This document shows, one piece after another, positions 8,524-18,005 of a stretch of DNA of 61,865 nt. Source of the DNA: Hespellia sp. GTDB taxonomy: Bacteria > Bacillota > Clostridia > Lachnospirales > Lachnospiraceae. The stretch is from positions 1 to 61,865 of the forward strand of contig JAQUUC010000012.1 in NCBI GenBank assembly GCA_028694105.1, read 5' to 3'. The translations under genes were made by a program, and so were the position numbers. Below the pieces are notes generated by a model, which worked only from the letters and a program-made list of their open reading frames with translations, searched no databases and was not told where the DNA came from. Each line of letters opens with the position of its first letter. The stretch's first letter is position 1.

Positions 8524-11500
8524 ATGAAGATACAAAAGAGAAAAAAAATTCAAAGGCTTATCTATGATGTGTTTCTGGCTGGTGTCAGTCTGATTCTTCT
8601 GTTTGTGCTGCTAATGAGCGTTCAGACATATTTTGCGCTTCAGAATCAGCATGATAATTCAATCGAAAAATTAGGTGTTGCTGAGCAGCGGCTGGTAACA
8701 AATCAGGAAGACGCAGCGGATCTACTTGCCAAATACGATGCATTTTCGCAGGCGAAGCTTGATACGATTGCATATTACTACCAATTTAACAAGGATGAGA
8801 CGATGGACGAGTCCGAATTGCGGGAGATGGGGGACCAATGGGATCTGGATGAATTATATGTGACGGACCAGAACTATCAGATACAAAACTCGTTTAATGG
8901 AAAAGAGATTCGTTTTGACCGTGATGATTCACTGGGCGAAGGACTCAGAGAGAATACGGCTGTGACGAAGGAGAATCTGCGATACTATGTATCCCAGATC
9001 GATTCCGAGAATTATCTGATTGGTGCGCGTAATATTGCCACACTGCAATATACGATGAGTGATATGACATCGCTGTCCTATTCCTTAAAAACAATCAAGA
9101 TTGGGCAAAAGGGATATATCATTGCAGTCAATGCGAAGGACCGGACGATTGCTTATCATCCGGATACGTCTATGATTGGAAAATCCATAAAAGAGGCTGG
9201 TTTTGAGGAGTCTCTCCTCTCAGACGGATTCGAAGGCTGGGCGGAAATTGGCGGCGAAAAATTTTATTGCAATTCACAGATAAGCGAAGCTTATCCAGAG
9301 TACGAGTTAATAGCAGTCCGACCGCAGAAGATGATTTGGGATTCCATAATTCATCTGGTTAACATCGGAATGCTGGTATTTGCACTCATCATTGCAATTA
9401 TGATTCTCTATATCCATTTTATCCGGGTGGAACACAATGCACTTGATCCTGATGAGCAGAATGAAATGCAGTATATTCGGTTCCGTGGGAAATATTATCT
9501 GAATCAAACAATGGGGGCTAGAATTCTACATATTCTTACGCTGGGGGTTTTGATACTTTTCGGTGCATCCTTCTATCTGCAGTCACTCTCTGTGCTGTCT
9601 ACGCAGTTTGCACGTTTTAGCGATAAGAAGACTGATATTATGGCAATCTTTGATGAAAATGAAGCAAAATTAAAGAAACTGACAGCGGAATATAACGCGG
9701 AATATGAGCGGCGTGCGAACAATATCGCGTATTTGTTAGCAAAAGACCCCTCTCTTTTGGATGATGAAAAGCTGGACCAGTTTGCAAAGAGAGCGCAGTT
9801 GAAATACATATATGTATTTAATGGTGATGGTCTTGCTATTGCCGGTAATGGCATTGATAAACAGTTTATACTCAGCACGGATACGAAGTCGCAGTCCTAT
9901 CCGTTCTGGAATGTCATAAAGGGGCATCAGGATTCCCTGATTCAGGAGGTACAGTCGGATGATACATCTGAGCAGGATTACCTGCAGTATATTGGTGTCA
10001 GGCGACTGGATACAGACGGTATGGTGCAGATTGCGGTTTCACCGCAGCGTCTGGAAAATCGATTAAAGGCAGTACAGACAAGCCATGTATTGAAACTAAT
10101 TGCAGTAGAGAATAATGGATTCTGCATGGCAGTAGATAGTGAGACACAGAAAGTTAGCTATTATCCGGATTCTAATTTTATTGGCATTTCTGCAACGAAA
10201 CTGGGATTATCAAAGCGTGCGCTCTCTGATAATTACACCGGATACCAGACACTGAATGGAGTGCAGTGTGCGGTGCGGTCGCTGCAGTATCAAGATGATT
10301 ATATCTATATCGTCACATCAAGAGCATCCATCACGCAGGGACGTCTGCTCATTGCGCTGCTCATCACGCTGGCAGGTTTCATCGTGCTGTTTTTGATTGC
10401 ATTTTTCTCAATCATCGGAAATCCGGAGAAGATATCGAAGCGGAGTATGGCAGAAGAGGAAAACGGCTCAAACAAAGAACCGAAAAAAGAACCAAAAGTA
10501 AGCTTTGAAATCGTGACGGGAAGCGGTGAGGTGATTCAGGCAGATCCAATTCATGAAAGATGGAGAACCAAAGTAGAATGGAAAAGTCTGAATGCAGAGC
10601 AGAAGCTGCGCAAGGTAATCAGTGTAACGATTGCCGGACTGGGCATATTGCTGCTGCTCTATATGATGCTGAATATGCGATACTACGATAATACGTCGGT
10701 ACTGTCCTACATTGTTCATAAGAAATGGGAAAAAGTTCCGAATGTGTTCTCCTTTACGTATATTGCAATGATCATGTTGGAAACAGTGGTTGTGTCGAGC
10801 ATTATCATCAAGCTGATTTCCATGCTTGTGACGAATATGGGAGCAAAAGCAGAGACGATTGCGAAACTGACCTGCAATTTCATTAAATATATTTCAATTA
10901 TTGGAGCCGTGTTCTATTGCCTGACTTATATTGGTATTAACGGAAAGACGCTTCTGACTTCAGCGGGCCTGATGTCTCTGGTAGTCGGTCTGGGTGCGCA
11001 GTCTCTTATTTCAGATATTCTTGCGGGAATCTTTATTGTATTTGAAGGTGAATTCCGCGTAGGCGATATTATTACACTTGGAACATTCCGCGGTACGGTT
11101 TTGGAAATCGGAATCCGTTCTACAAAAATCGAAGATTTTAGTCAGGATATTAAGATTGTCAATAACTCGGATATTACGGGCATTGTTAATATGACGCGAA
11201 AGTATTCGTATGCTTACTGTGATGTAGGGATTGAGTATACGGAGTCATTGGAGCGTGTAGAAACAATCCTGCAGAAAGAGCTGCCACGGGTAAAGGAACG
11301 TCTTCCTGAAATTGAGGCGGGACCATATTACCGGGGCGTCATCTCATTGGGGGATTCCAGCGTTGTAATTCGAATACTGGCACAATGTCAGGAGGTACAC
11401 CGTGTACCGCTTACCAGAGATCTGAATCGTGAAATCAAGCTGATTTTCGATCGGAACAATATCAGTATTCCATTCCCGCAGGTTGTTGTGAATGAACCGC

Positions 11501-11598
11501 AAAAGAAGTCTTCAACAATCAGTAAGCAGGACAAGTTAGCTGCTTCAGAGTTTGTTGCGGAACAAAAAGAGATTACGAAGAACATCCGTCCACAATAA
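8524..11598 (+). CDS. MscS-family channel with two extracellular Cache-like sensor domains
   Basis: A 1025-residue membrane protein. It has an N-terminal helix, an extracellular sensor of Cache type (with IGQKGYIIAVNAKDRTIAYHP), a helix pair, a second similar extracellular module (ending ENNGFCMAVDSETQKVSYYP), another helix, a cytoplasmic linker, two helices and a C-terminal MscS core: LTSAGLMSLVVGLGAQSLIS is the pore helix and GIFIVFEGEFRVGDII the beta domain. Small MscS channels have ~290 residues, so the sensor part is a large addition. ATG 8524 has GGGGA (8511-8515) eight bases upstream; GTG 8509 is the alternative. It follows the broken kinase gene by 47 bases and might belong to the same ligand-sensing unit (inference). 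Confidence 0.88.
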   Translation: MKIQKRKKIQRLIYDVFLAGVSLILLFVLLMSVQTYFALQNQHDNSIEKLGVAEQRLVTNQEDAADLLAKYDAFSQAKLDTIAYYYQFNKDETMDESELREMGDQWDLDELYVTDQNYQIQNSFNGKEIRFDRDDSLGEGLRENTAVTKENLRYYVSQIDSENYLIGARNIATLQYTMSDMTSLSYSLKTIKIGQKGYIIAVNAKDRTIAYHPDTSMIGKSIKEAGFEESLLSDGFEGWAEIGGEKFYCNSQISEAYPEYELIAVRPQKMIWDSIIHLVNIGMLVFALIIAIMILYIHFIRVEHNALDPDEQNEMQYIRFRGKYYLNQTMGARILHILTLGVLILFGASFYLQSLSVLSTQFARFSDKKTDIMAIFDENEAKLKKLTAEYNAEYERRANNIAYLLAKDPSLLDDEKLDQFAKRAQLKYIYVFNGDGLAIAGNGIDKQFILSTDTKSQSYPFWNVIKGHQDSLIQEVQSDDTSEQDYLQYIGVRRLDTDGMVQIAVSPQRLENRLKAVQTSHVLKLIAVENNGFCMAVDSETQKVSYYPDSNFIGISATKLGLSKRALSDNYTGYQTLNGVQCAVRSLQYQDDYIYIVTSRASITQGRLLIALLITLAGFIVLFLIAFFSIIGNPEKISKRSMAEEENGSNKEPKKEPKVSFEIVTGSGEVIQADPIHERWRTKVEWKSLNAEQKLRKVISVTIAGLGILLLLYMMLNMRYYDNTSVLSYIVHKKWEKVPNVFSFTYIAMIMLETVVVSSIIIKLISMLVTNMGAKAETIAKLTCNFIKYISIIGAVFYCLTYIGINGKTLLTSAGLMSLVVGLGAQSLISDILAGIFIVFEGEFRVGDIITLGTFRGTVLEIGIRSTKIEDFSQDIKIVNNSDITGIVNMTRKYSYAYCDVGIEYTESLERVETILQKELPRVKERLPEIEAGPYYRGVISLGDSSVVIRILAQCQEVHRVPLTRDLNREIKLIFDRNNISIPFPQVVVNEPQKKSSTISKQDKLAASEFVAEQKEITKNIRPQ

Positions 11599-11721
11599 AT
11601 CGTGAAAATGCTTTTCTGGCAGAAAGATGATAAAGAGGCTGTAGAAATACTTGCAAAAGCATCAGGACAGAAATATAATGGTTTTTAGAAATGAAATGCA
11701 GGAATACTGAAAGGAAAGATG

Positions 11722-12411
11722 ATGATGGCTGGAGTATGCTATATTATTAGTGGGGGAGATTTATATGGACCGCAGATTGAAAAAAGAGAAGAGGATTACA
11801 TTATTGCAGCAGATGCAGGATATCGTCATTTAAACGATCTGAATGTAAAGTGCGACATGGTGCTCGGTGATTTTGATTCGATTATGGCGGTGCCGCAGCA
11901 TGAATATCTGATGCGGCTGAATCCGGAAAAAGATGATACGGACACACTGGCGGCAATCCGAATCGGCATGGAAAAAGGATATAAGGAGTTTCATATTTAC
12001 GGTGCCACGGGTGGTGAGCGCATCGATCATACACTCGCAAATCTGCAGTGTCTTGCATTTATGCTGGATAACAATGTAACGGGATATCTGTATGATCATG
12101 ATACGGTGATTACTATGATTCGAAACAGTAAACTGGAGTTTGGCGCAGAGTACCACGGCTATATATCCGTGCTGTCGTTCTCGGAGATTTCCACGTATGT
12201 GAATGTGCGGGGACTGAAATATGAGTTAGAGAATGCAACGCTTACCAGTTCATTTCCAATCGGAGTGAGCAATGAATTTATCGGAACGGACAGCGTGATT
12301 ACGGTAAAGGACGGAACGCTTTTGATCACTTACGAAGATCAGAGGAAAGTAAAAGAAGAAAAACCGACAGAAAACAAGACAGAGGTTCAGGTGGATGAAG
12401 ATATCAACTAA
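11722..12411 (+). CDS. thiN: thiamine pyrophosphokinase
   Basis: Transfers pyrophosphate from ATP to thiamine. Family motifs seen: AADAGYRHL, VLGDFDSI, EKDDTDT and YGATGGERIDHTLANL, covering nucleotide- and thiamine-binding positions. About 230 residues, as usual, plus a charged C-terminal tail. ATGs at 11719, 11722 and 11725 are all possible behind AAAGGAAAG. The 3' end overlaps the next gene by 17 bases. The 120 bases upstream hold no recognisable gene. Confidence 0.93.
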   Translation: MMAGVCYIISGGDLYGPQIEKREEDYIIAADAGYRHLNDLNVKCDMVLGDFDSIMAVPQHEYLMRLNPEKDDTDTLAAIRIGMEKGYKEFHIYGATGGERIDHTLANLQCLAFMLDNNVTGYLYDHDTVITMIRNSKLEFGAEYHGYISVLSFSEISTYVNVRGLKYELENATLTSSFPIGVSNEFIGTDSVITVKDGTLLITYEDQRKVKEEKPTENKTEVQVDEDIN

Positions 12412-12808
12412 AGGAAAATATGCGCTGGAAATCATCGTAGATCTGGCGATGCATTCGGACGAAGAGCATCTCGAGAGTCTGAAGAATATTGCGGCGAGAC
12501 GGGCACTTTCGGAAAAGTATCTTGAGCGGATTATCAAAGCGCTCAAGGATGCGAAGCTCGTCAGAAGTGTGCGTGGGGCTTATGGCGGTTATTGTCTTGC
12601 GAAATCTGCGGATAAAATGACCGTAACAGAGGTCCTGAATGCCGTGGAGGGAGAGCTTGCGCCGGTGGCATGCCTGACGCAGGAGACGGATTGCGGCATT
12701 GACTGCGACACCTGCCCGACCAGAGATACGTGGGGACAGATGTGGAAACAGATTCTCAGCGTAACGGACTCTGTGACCATTGCAGATATTGTGAAGGAGA
12801 TAACCTGA
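12395..12808 (+). CDS. Rrf2 family transcriptional regulator (Cys-rich, IscR-like)
   Basis: A 137-residue protein starting MKISTKGKYALEIIVDLA, the standard Rrf2 winged-helix N-terminus, with GAYGGYCLAK as the wing. The segment CLTQETDCGIDCDTCPTRDTW carries a Cys cluster of the sort that binds an Fe-S cluster in IscR-like members. It overlaps thiN (17 bases) and its stop codon overlaps the start of treR, so it is translated as part of that chain. Its targets are unknown; the link to thiN or trehalose may be positional only. Confidence 0.88.
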   Translation: MKISTKGKYALEIIVDLAMHSDEEHLESLKNIAARRALSEKYLERIIKALKDAKLVRSVRGAYGGYCLAKSADKMTVTEVLNAVEGELAPVACLTQETDCGIDCDTCPTRDTWGQMWKQILSVTDSVTIADIVKEIT

Positions 12809-13530
12809 TGCCAAGTGCTAAATATGACAGGATTTATGATAAACTAAGAGAGAGAATTGAAAATGAAGTCTACAAATCACAGGAACTCCTGCCTTCGGAG
12901 CATGTGCTGATCGAGGAGTTTGACTGCTCGAGAAACACAGTGCGGCGGGCGATAAAACAGCTTGCGGATGACGGGTATGTGCAGAGCATCCACGGCAAGG
13001 GTGTGCGGATTATTTACCAGCCGTATGAACAGTCGGAGTTTATGTTAAGCGGAATAGAAAGCTTAAAAGAGGCAGTTGCCAGAAATAAAAAGGAATATAC
13101 GACAAAGGTGGTATGCTTTGCAGAGCTGATGGTGGATGACAAGATAAGCAAAAGGACAACATTTCCAATCGGGACGGAGGTGTATTACCTGCAGAGAGTC
13201 CGGTATATCGAGGGAGAGGCGTTGATTATCGATCACAATTATTTCCGGAGGGATATTGTAAAAGGGCTTACACCGGAGATTGCCGAAAAGTCGGTCTATG
13301 AGTATCTGGAAGGTCCTTTGGGGGAGAATATTGTCACGACGAAGCGTAAGATGACGGTAGAGCGGATTACGGAAATCGATTCCAAGTATTTAAAATTAAA
13401 GGATTACAATTGTCTGGCGGTAGTCAGCAGTATGACATATAATGCGGATGGTATCATGTTTGAATATACGCAGTCACGGCACAGACCGGATTGCTTTACG
13501 TTCTATGATCAGGCGCAAAGAGTGAAATAA
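12808..13530 (+). CDS. treR: GntR/UTRA-family repressor, trehalose operon type
   Basis: N-terminal GntR winged helix (KYDRIYDKLRERIENEV ... SRNTVRRAIKQLADDGYV), then a UTRA effector domain from about residue 80, 240 residues in all: the TreR/HutC layout. ATG 12808 overlaps the preceding stop (TGATG) and has GAAGGAG upstream. Its position directly before the trehalose PTS and phosphotrehalase genes, whose promoter contains two identical palindromic boxes, supports the TreR role. The effector would be trehalose 6-phosphate, by family. Confidence 0.88.
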   Translation: MPSAKYDRIYDKLRERIENEVYKSQELLPSEHVLIEEFDCSRNTVRRAIKQLADDGYVQSIHGKGVRIIYQPYEQSEFMLSGIESLKEAVARNKKEYTTKVVCFAELMVDDKISKRTTFPIGTEVYYLQRVRYIEGEALIIDHNYFRRDIVKGLTPEIAEKSVYEYLEGPLGENIVTTKRKMTVERITEIDSKYLKLKDYNCLAVVSSMTYNADGIMFEYTQSRHRPDCFTFYDQAQRVK

Positions 13531-13534
13531 AGAG

Positions 13535-13575
13535 AACACTGTGGAAGGTTTGAAGAGAACGCCACAGTGTTTTTT
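13535..13575 (+). terminator. treR terminator
   Basis: Perfect 10-base stem AACACTGTGG (13535-13544) / CCACAGTGTT (13562-13571) followed by T residues to 13575. It separates treR from the trehalose promoter. Confidence 0.9.
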
Positions 13576-13625
13576 GTTGCCAGGTATACAGGTAAAGGTC
13601 CAGTTAAAAAAAATAAAAAAAGATA

Positions 13626-13654
13626 TTGACAAACATGTTTAAACAAGATATAGT
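13626..13654 (+). promoter_or_regulatory. treP-treA promoter
   Basis: TTGACA (13626-13631), 17-base spacer, TATAGT (13649-13654): a near-consensus vegetative promoter. The spacer is almost exactly filled by the first copy of the operator, so repressor binding would block polymerase. Confidence 0.85.
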
Positions 13655-13683
13655 AAAGACAAGTCAAACATGTTTAAACAAGA
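13631..13683 (+). promoter_or_regulatory. two TreR operator copies
   Basis: The 18-base box AAACATGTTTAAACAAGA occurs at 13631-13648 and again at 13666-13683, 35 bases apart. Each contains the palindromes AAACATGTTT and TGTTTAAACA. The first lies between -35 and -10, the second just after the expected transcription start. The assignment to TreR is inferred from position. Confidence 0.82.
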
Positions 13684-13723
13684 CGAAAACAAGAGAATGA
13701 TTCAAAATTCAGGAGGTAAGGTT

Positions 13724-15649
13724 GTGGGTAAATTTACGGAGGAAGTAAAATTGCTTTTGCAGTATGTGGGCGGCAAAGAGAATATTTCCGCAGTATCACA
13801 TTGCGTGACGAGGATGCGTTTTGTGCTGGCAGATCCGAAGAAAGCGGATATTGAAAAGATTGAGGCACTGAAAACGACAAAGGGAACATTTACACAGGCA
13901 GGACAGTTTCAGGTCATTATCGGAAATGAAGTAAGTGATTATTATAATGAGTTTACAAAGGCGGCGGGGATTGAAGGTGTTTCGAAGGATGCAGTCAAGA
14001 ATGCGGCAAAGGATAACCAGAATATCGTGCAGAAGGCGATGTCTAATCTGGCAGAAATCTTTGCACCGCTGATTCCGGCAATTATCGTAGGTGGTCTGAT
14101 TCTCGGTTTCCGAAATATCATCGGAGAGATTAATCTTTTTAATGGCGGCACGCAGACACTGGTAGAGATTTCACAGTTCTGGGCCGGTATGTACAGCTTC
14201 TTATGGCTGATCGGTGAGGCAGTATTTCATTTCCTGCCAGTTGCGATTGTATGGTCAATCACGAAAAAAATGGGAACGACACAGTCACTTGGTATTGTCC
14301 TTGGTATCACACTGGTGTCTCCTCAGCTGTTAAATGCTTACGCGGTTGCAACGACGGCAGCAGCTGATATTCCAAACTGGAATTTTGGGTTCTTCAAGGT
14401 AGATATGATCGGTTATCAGGCACAGGTACTTCCGGCAATTCTGGCAGGCTTTACACTTGTCTATCTGGAGCGGTTTTTCCGAAAAATCTGTCCGGCAGTC
14501 ATTTCCATGATTGTTGTGCCGTTCGCATCCCTGCTATTGGCGGTTATCGTTGCACACGGAATTCTCGGACCAATCGGATGGCAGATTGGTTCATGGGTAT
14601 CCGATATTGTAAATGCAGGTCTGACTTCAAACTTTAAGGGCGGATTCGGAGCAATCTTTGGTTTCTGTTATGCACCACTGGTTATTACAGGTCTTCATCA
14701 TATGAGCAATGCAATCGATCTTCAACTGATTGCAGATTTTGGAGGAACAACACTCTGGCCGATGATCGCACTCTCCAATATTGCACAGGGGTCTGCGGTA
14801 CTGGCAATGATTTTCCTTCAGAAGAAGGATGCAAAGGCAAAAGAGGTTTCAATTCCGGCATGCATTTCCTGCTACCTTGGTGTAACAGAGCCTGCAATGT
14901 TCGGCGTAAACTTAAAATACGGATTCCCATTTATCTGCGGAATGATCGGCGCATCCTGCGCAGCGGTCATCTCAGTTGTGAACGGTGTTATGGCAAATGC
15001 AATCGGAGTTGGCGGACTTCCGGGAATCCTTTCGATTAATCCAAAGTATATGGGAACATTTGCAATCGGAATGGCAGTTGCAGTCGTTGTACCGTTTGTA
15101 CTTACTATTATAGTTGGAAAGAAAAAAGGCGTTGGTGCTGTGACTGCGGAAACAGCAGGAACAGATGTAACATCAGAGTCAAATAGGAAAACAGAGACAG
15201 TGTCTGAGTTAAAAGCATTTTTATCCGGAAAAGTCATTCCAATCGAAGAGGTTCCGGATCAGGTGTTCTCAGCGAAGGTATTAGGTGACGGTCTTGCAAT
15301 CGAACCAACAAGTAATGTGCTTGTGGCTCCTGCGGACGGTGAAATCAGCGTCGTGATGGAGGGCAGTAATCATGCCTGCGGTCTGACCCTTGCAAATGGA
15401 ATGGAAATATTACTTCATATCGGTCTGGATACGGTGGATATGAATGGATACGGTTTTACATCGCATATCAAAATGGGTGATCAGGTGAAAGCCGGTGATA
15501 AACTGATTACATTCGACACAGAAAAGATTCTGGCAGCAGGACATCCGGCGGTTACGATTATGGTCGTGACAGAACCGGCAGGTGCAGATATCAGATTTCT
15601 CACGGGAAAAGAAGTAAAAGAAAAGCGTGATACAATTGTGACCGTGTAA
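13724..15649 (+). CDS. treP: trehalose-type PTS enzyme IIBCA
   Basis: Imports and phosphorylates trehalose. The EIIB domain has its phospho-Cys in AVSHCVTRMRFVL; a ten-helix glucose-family EIIC follows (roughly residues 95-465). After a linker comes an EIIA domain with the active His in ILLHIGLDTV, so all three domains are on one chain. The chosen start is GTG 13724, seven bases behind AGGAGG (13711-13716). Upstream ATG 13670 lies inside the second operator and is rejected. Substrate is inferred from the neighbouring phosphotrehalase and TreR-like gene. Confidence 0.92.
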   Translation: MGKFTEEVKLLLQYVGGKENISAVSHCVTRMRFVLADPKKADIEKIEALKTTKGTFTQAGQFQVIIGNEVSDYYNEFTKAAGIEGVSKDAVKNAAKDNQNIVQKAMSNLAEIFAPLIPAIIVGGLILGFRNIIGEINLFNGGTQTLVEISQFWAGMYSFLWLIGEAVFHFLPVAIVWSITKKMGTTQSLGIVLGITLVSPQLLNAYAVATTAAADIPNWNFGFFKVDMIGYQAQVLPAILAGFTLVYLERFFRKICPAVISMIVVPFASLLLAVIVAHGILGPIGWQIGSWVSDIVNAGLTSNFKGGFGAIFGFCYAPLVITGLHHMSNAIDLQLIADFGGTTLWPMIALSNIAQGSAVLAMIFLQKKDAKAKEVSIPACISCYLGVTEPAMFGVNLKYGFPFICGMIGASCAAVISVVNGVMANAIGVGGLPGILSINPKYMGTFAIGMAVAVVVPFVLTIIVGKKKGVGAVTAETAGTDVTSESNRKTETVSELKAFLSGKVIPIEEVPDQVFSAKVLGDGLAIEPTSNVLVAPADGEISVVMEGSNHACGLTLANGMEILLHIGLDTVDMNGYGFTSHIKMGDQVKAGDKLITFDTEKILAAGHPAVTIMVVTEPAGADIRFLTGKEVKEKRDTIVTV

Positions 15650-15672
15650 GAACGGCATGGGAGGATTTTAAA

Positions 15673-17322
15673 ATGCAGAATTTTAAAAATAGTACGGTAT
15701 ATCAGATCTATACGAAGTCATTTATGGACTCAGACGGGGATGGTCTGGGGGATCTGAGCGGTGTGACCATGAAACTGGATTACATAAAGTCGCTGGGCGT
15801 CGATTATATCTGGCTGACTCCGTTTTTTGTATCGCCGATGAATGACAATGGATACGATGTGGCAGATTATCTGTCCGTCGATCCGGCCTTTGGCACGATG
15901 GCAGATGCAGAGCGTCTGATTCAGGAGGCTGAGGAACGCGGAATCGGTCTGATGTTTGATATGGTATTTAATCATACCTCGACGGAGCACGAATGGTTTC
16001 AGCGTGCAATGAACGGGGAAGAGAAGTATATGAACTACTATATCTTCCGGGATGGTGAGCCGGAGGAACCGCCGACCAGCTGGGAATCGAAGTTCGGCGG
16101 AAATGCGTGGGAGTATGTACCACATTTGAAAAAATGGTACCTGCATCTCTTTGATGTGACGCAGGCAGATCTGAACTGGGACAATCCGGAGGTAAGGGAT
16201 GAGTTAAAGAAGGTCATTCTGTTCTGGAAGGAAAAGGGAATCAAAGGATTTCGATTCGACGTTGTCAATCTCATTTCCAAGCCAGAGCAGTTTGAAAATG
16301 ATGAAACCGGAGATGGCAGACGCTTCTATACGGATGGACCGCATGTCCATGAATATCTGCAGGAGCTGGTCAGGGATACCGGAATTGCAGATATGGTGAC
16401 CGTGGGGGAAATGTCATCGACATCGCTTGACAACTGTATCCGTTATTCGAATCCGGATGAGCAGGAGTTGTCGATGGTATTCAGCTTCCATCATCTGAAG
16501 GTAGATTACAAGGACGGACAGAAGTGGGAGTTAAAGGCACCGGATTACAGAGAATTGAAGCAGTTACTGGAGACATGGCAGCTCGGGATGCAGGAGGCAA
16601 ATGGCTGGAATGCGGTATTCTGGTGTAATCATGACCAGCCGAGAATTGTATCACGTTTTGGTGATGACAAGAACTATTGGAAGGAATCGGCGAAAATGCT
16701 GGCAACGATGATCCAGCTGCTGCGTGGAACGCCGTATGTATTTCAGGGAGAAGAGCTGGGAATGACAAATGCGTACTATCAGGACATTTCCGAATACCGG
16801 GATGTGGAGAGTACGAATTATTATGAGATTATGCTGCGTCAGGGCAAGACGAAGGAAGAGGCGCTTAAGATTCTGGCGGCGAGATCCCGCGACAATGGAA
16901 GAACACCAATGCAGTGGAACGGAGAAAAAGAAGCAGGCTTTACCACCGGGAAGGCATGGATTGGTATTCCAGACAACCATGCGCACATCAATGTGCAGTC
17001 TGAGGAGGCGGATGAGGATTCCATTTTGGCTTACTATCAAAAGCTCATCGCACTGCGCAAAGAAAGCACGGTGATTGCCGATGGACAGATTGAATTTATG
17101 TATCAGGACTGTCTGGATGTGTTTGCTTACAGACGGTTTGACGAGAGAGAGGAATATCTGATCCTTACGAATCTGACGGACAAAGAGGTCAGGCTGGAGC
17201 AGGAAATGGATCAGTATGCTGTGGTACTTGGCAATTATGCAGCAAAAGAAGCGCCGGTAACGAATATGAGATGTGGGGATATGTTGAGACCGTATGAGGC
17301 GGTTGTATTAAAGAAACTTTAA
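15673..17322 (+). CDS. treA: alpha,alpha-phosphotrehalase (GH13)
   Basis: Hydrolyses trehalose 6-phosphate to glucose and glucose 6-phosphate. It is a GH13 protein of 549 residues with VYQIYTKSFMDSDGDGLGDL at the N-terminus, DMVFNHTS (region II), GFRFDVVN (nucleophile Asp), TVGEMSS (acid/base Glu) and WCNHDQPR (third carboxylate). These loops resemble TreA/TreC rather than oligo-1,6-glucosidase, and the PTS partner ends 23 bases upstream. Confidence 0.93.
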   Translation: MQNFKNSTVYQIYTKSFMDSDGDGLGDLSGVTMKLDYIKSLGVDYIWLTPFFVSPMNDNGYDVADYLSVDPAFGTMADAERLIQEAEERGIGLMFDMVFNHTSTEHEWFQRAMNGEEKYMNYYIFRDGEPEEPPTSWESKFGGNAWEYVPHLKKWYLHLFDVTQADLNWDNPEVRDELKKVILFWKEKGIKGFRFDVVNLISKPEQFENDETGDGRRFYTDGPHVHEYLQELVRDTGIADMVTVGEMSSTSLDNCIRYSNPDEQELSMVFSFHHLKVDYKDGQKWELKAPDYRELKQLLETWQLGMQEANGWNAVFWCNHDQPRIVSRFGDDKNYWKESAKMLATMIQLLRGTPYVFQGEELGMTNAYYQDISEYRDVESTNYYEIMLRQGKTKEEALKILAARSRDNGRTPMQWNGEKEAGFTTGKAWIGIPDNHAHINVQSEEADEDSILAYYQKLIALRKESTVIADGQIEFMYQDCLDVFAYRRFDEREEYLILTNLTDKEVRLEQEMDQYAVVLGNYAAKEAPVTNMRCGDMLRPYEAVVLKKL

Positions 17323-17338
17323 CAAGAGATCAGGACAG

Positions 17339-17378
17339 CCATGTGTTATAGATAAAATTTATAACACGTGGTTGTTTT
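17339..17378 (+). terminator. trehalose operon terminator
   Basis: A 12-base stem with one G-T pair: CCATGTGTTATA (17339-17350) / TATAACACGTGG (17360-17371), followed by a T-rich tract. Confidence 0.85.
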
Positions 17379-17461
17379 TGTGTATTTTACAAATCCGGAA
17401 TTTAATATTATACTTACAAAGTAATCACTTATAAGAAAAGTAGGAAATAAAAAAATAAGTG

Positions 17462-17490
17462 TTGACAGACTGAGAAATGCGTAGTATTCT
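17462..17490 (+). promoter_or_regulatory. promoter of the Rrf2-metY-cysK operon
   Basis: TTGACA (17462-17467), 17-base spacer, TATTCT (17485-17490). Similar AT-rich boxes AAGTAGGAAATAA (about 17438-17450) and AAGTAGGATATAA (about 17516-17528) flank the promoter and could be Rrf2 regulator sites; that part is a guess. Confidence 0.7.
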
Positions 17491-17542
17491 ATAAAACATA
17501 GAAAACATATCAGATAAGTAGGATATAAGAAGGAGGTGCAAT

Positions 17543-17983
17543 ATGAAGATATCTACAAAAGGAAGATACGGGCTGAGAGCATTGGTCGATATGGCTGCAA
17601 ATGCAGAAGGAAAGCCAATCTCGCTGACAAGTGTGGCAAAACGGCAGAACATTTCCCTGAATTATCTCGAGCAGGTCTTCGGCACACTCCGGAAAGCAGG
17701 AATCGTAATCAGTACGAAGGGGTCCAGCGGAGGATATTTACTCAAATACGAAGCGAAAGACATCTCGGTCAGACAGATATTAGAAGCACTGGAGGGAGCG
17801 TTCTCCATCGTGGACCTGAATCCTATGGAAATGCAGGACCCACTTCAGCAGGCAATCCAGACGCTGTTGTGGGATGAGATCGATGAGAAAGTCAATACGT
17901 TGCTGGAGACAAGAACACTGGAACAGCTGGTCGATGAATACAAGCAGACAAAAGATCAGGGAAATCAAATGTTTTATATCTGA
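17543..17983 (+). CDS. Rrf2 family regulator, CymR-like
   Basis: A 146-residue winged-helix protein starting [18 protein letters not shown], with [18 protein letters not shown] as the recognition region and GSSGGYLL in the wing. Unlike the Rrf2 protein at 12395 it has no Cys cluster, which fits CymR, the cysteine-metabolism repressor that works with CysK in Bacilli. Strong AAGGAGGTG ribosome site. metY and cysK follow in the same direction, so sulfur amino acid control is the best inference. Confidence 0.85.
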   Translation: MKISTKGRYGLRALVDMAANAEGKPISLTSVAKRQNISLNYLEQVFGTLRKAGIVISTKGSSGGYLLKYEAKDISVRQILEALEGAFSIVDLNPMEMQDPLQQAIQTLLWDEIDEKVNTLLETRTLEQLVDEYKQTKDQGNQMFYI

Positions 17984-18005
17984 TAAGGAAAAGAGGACAA
18001 ATATT

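Noticed and set aside
13670-13723. ATG 13670 as start of the trehalose PTS gene
   Set aside because: This ATG lies inside the second TreR box with no ribosome site. GTG 13724 has AGGAGG at correct spacing and begins directly before the EIIB domain.
17984-18005. SAM or T-box riboswitch controlling metY
   Set aside because: The gap to the regulator gene is only 22 bases, and the leader before the operon (17379-17542) shows no T-box or SAM motif by eye.
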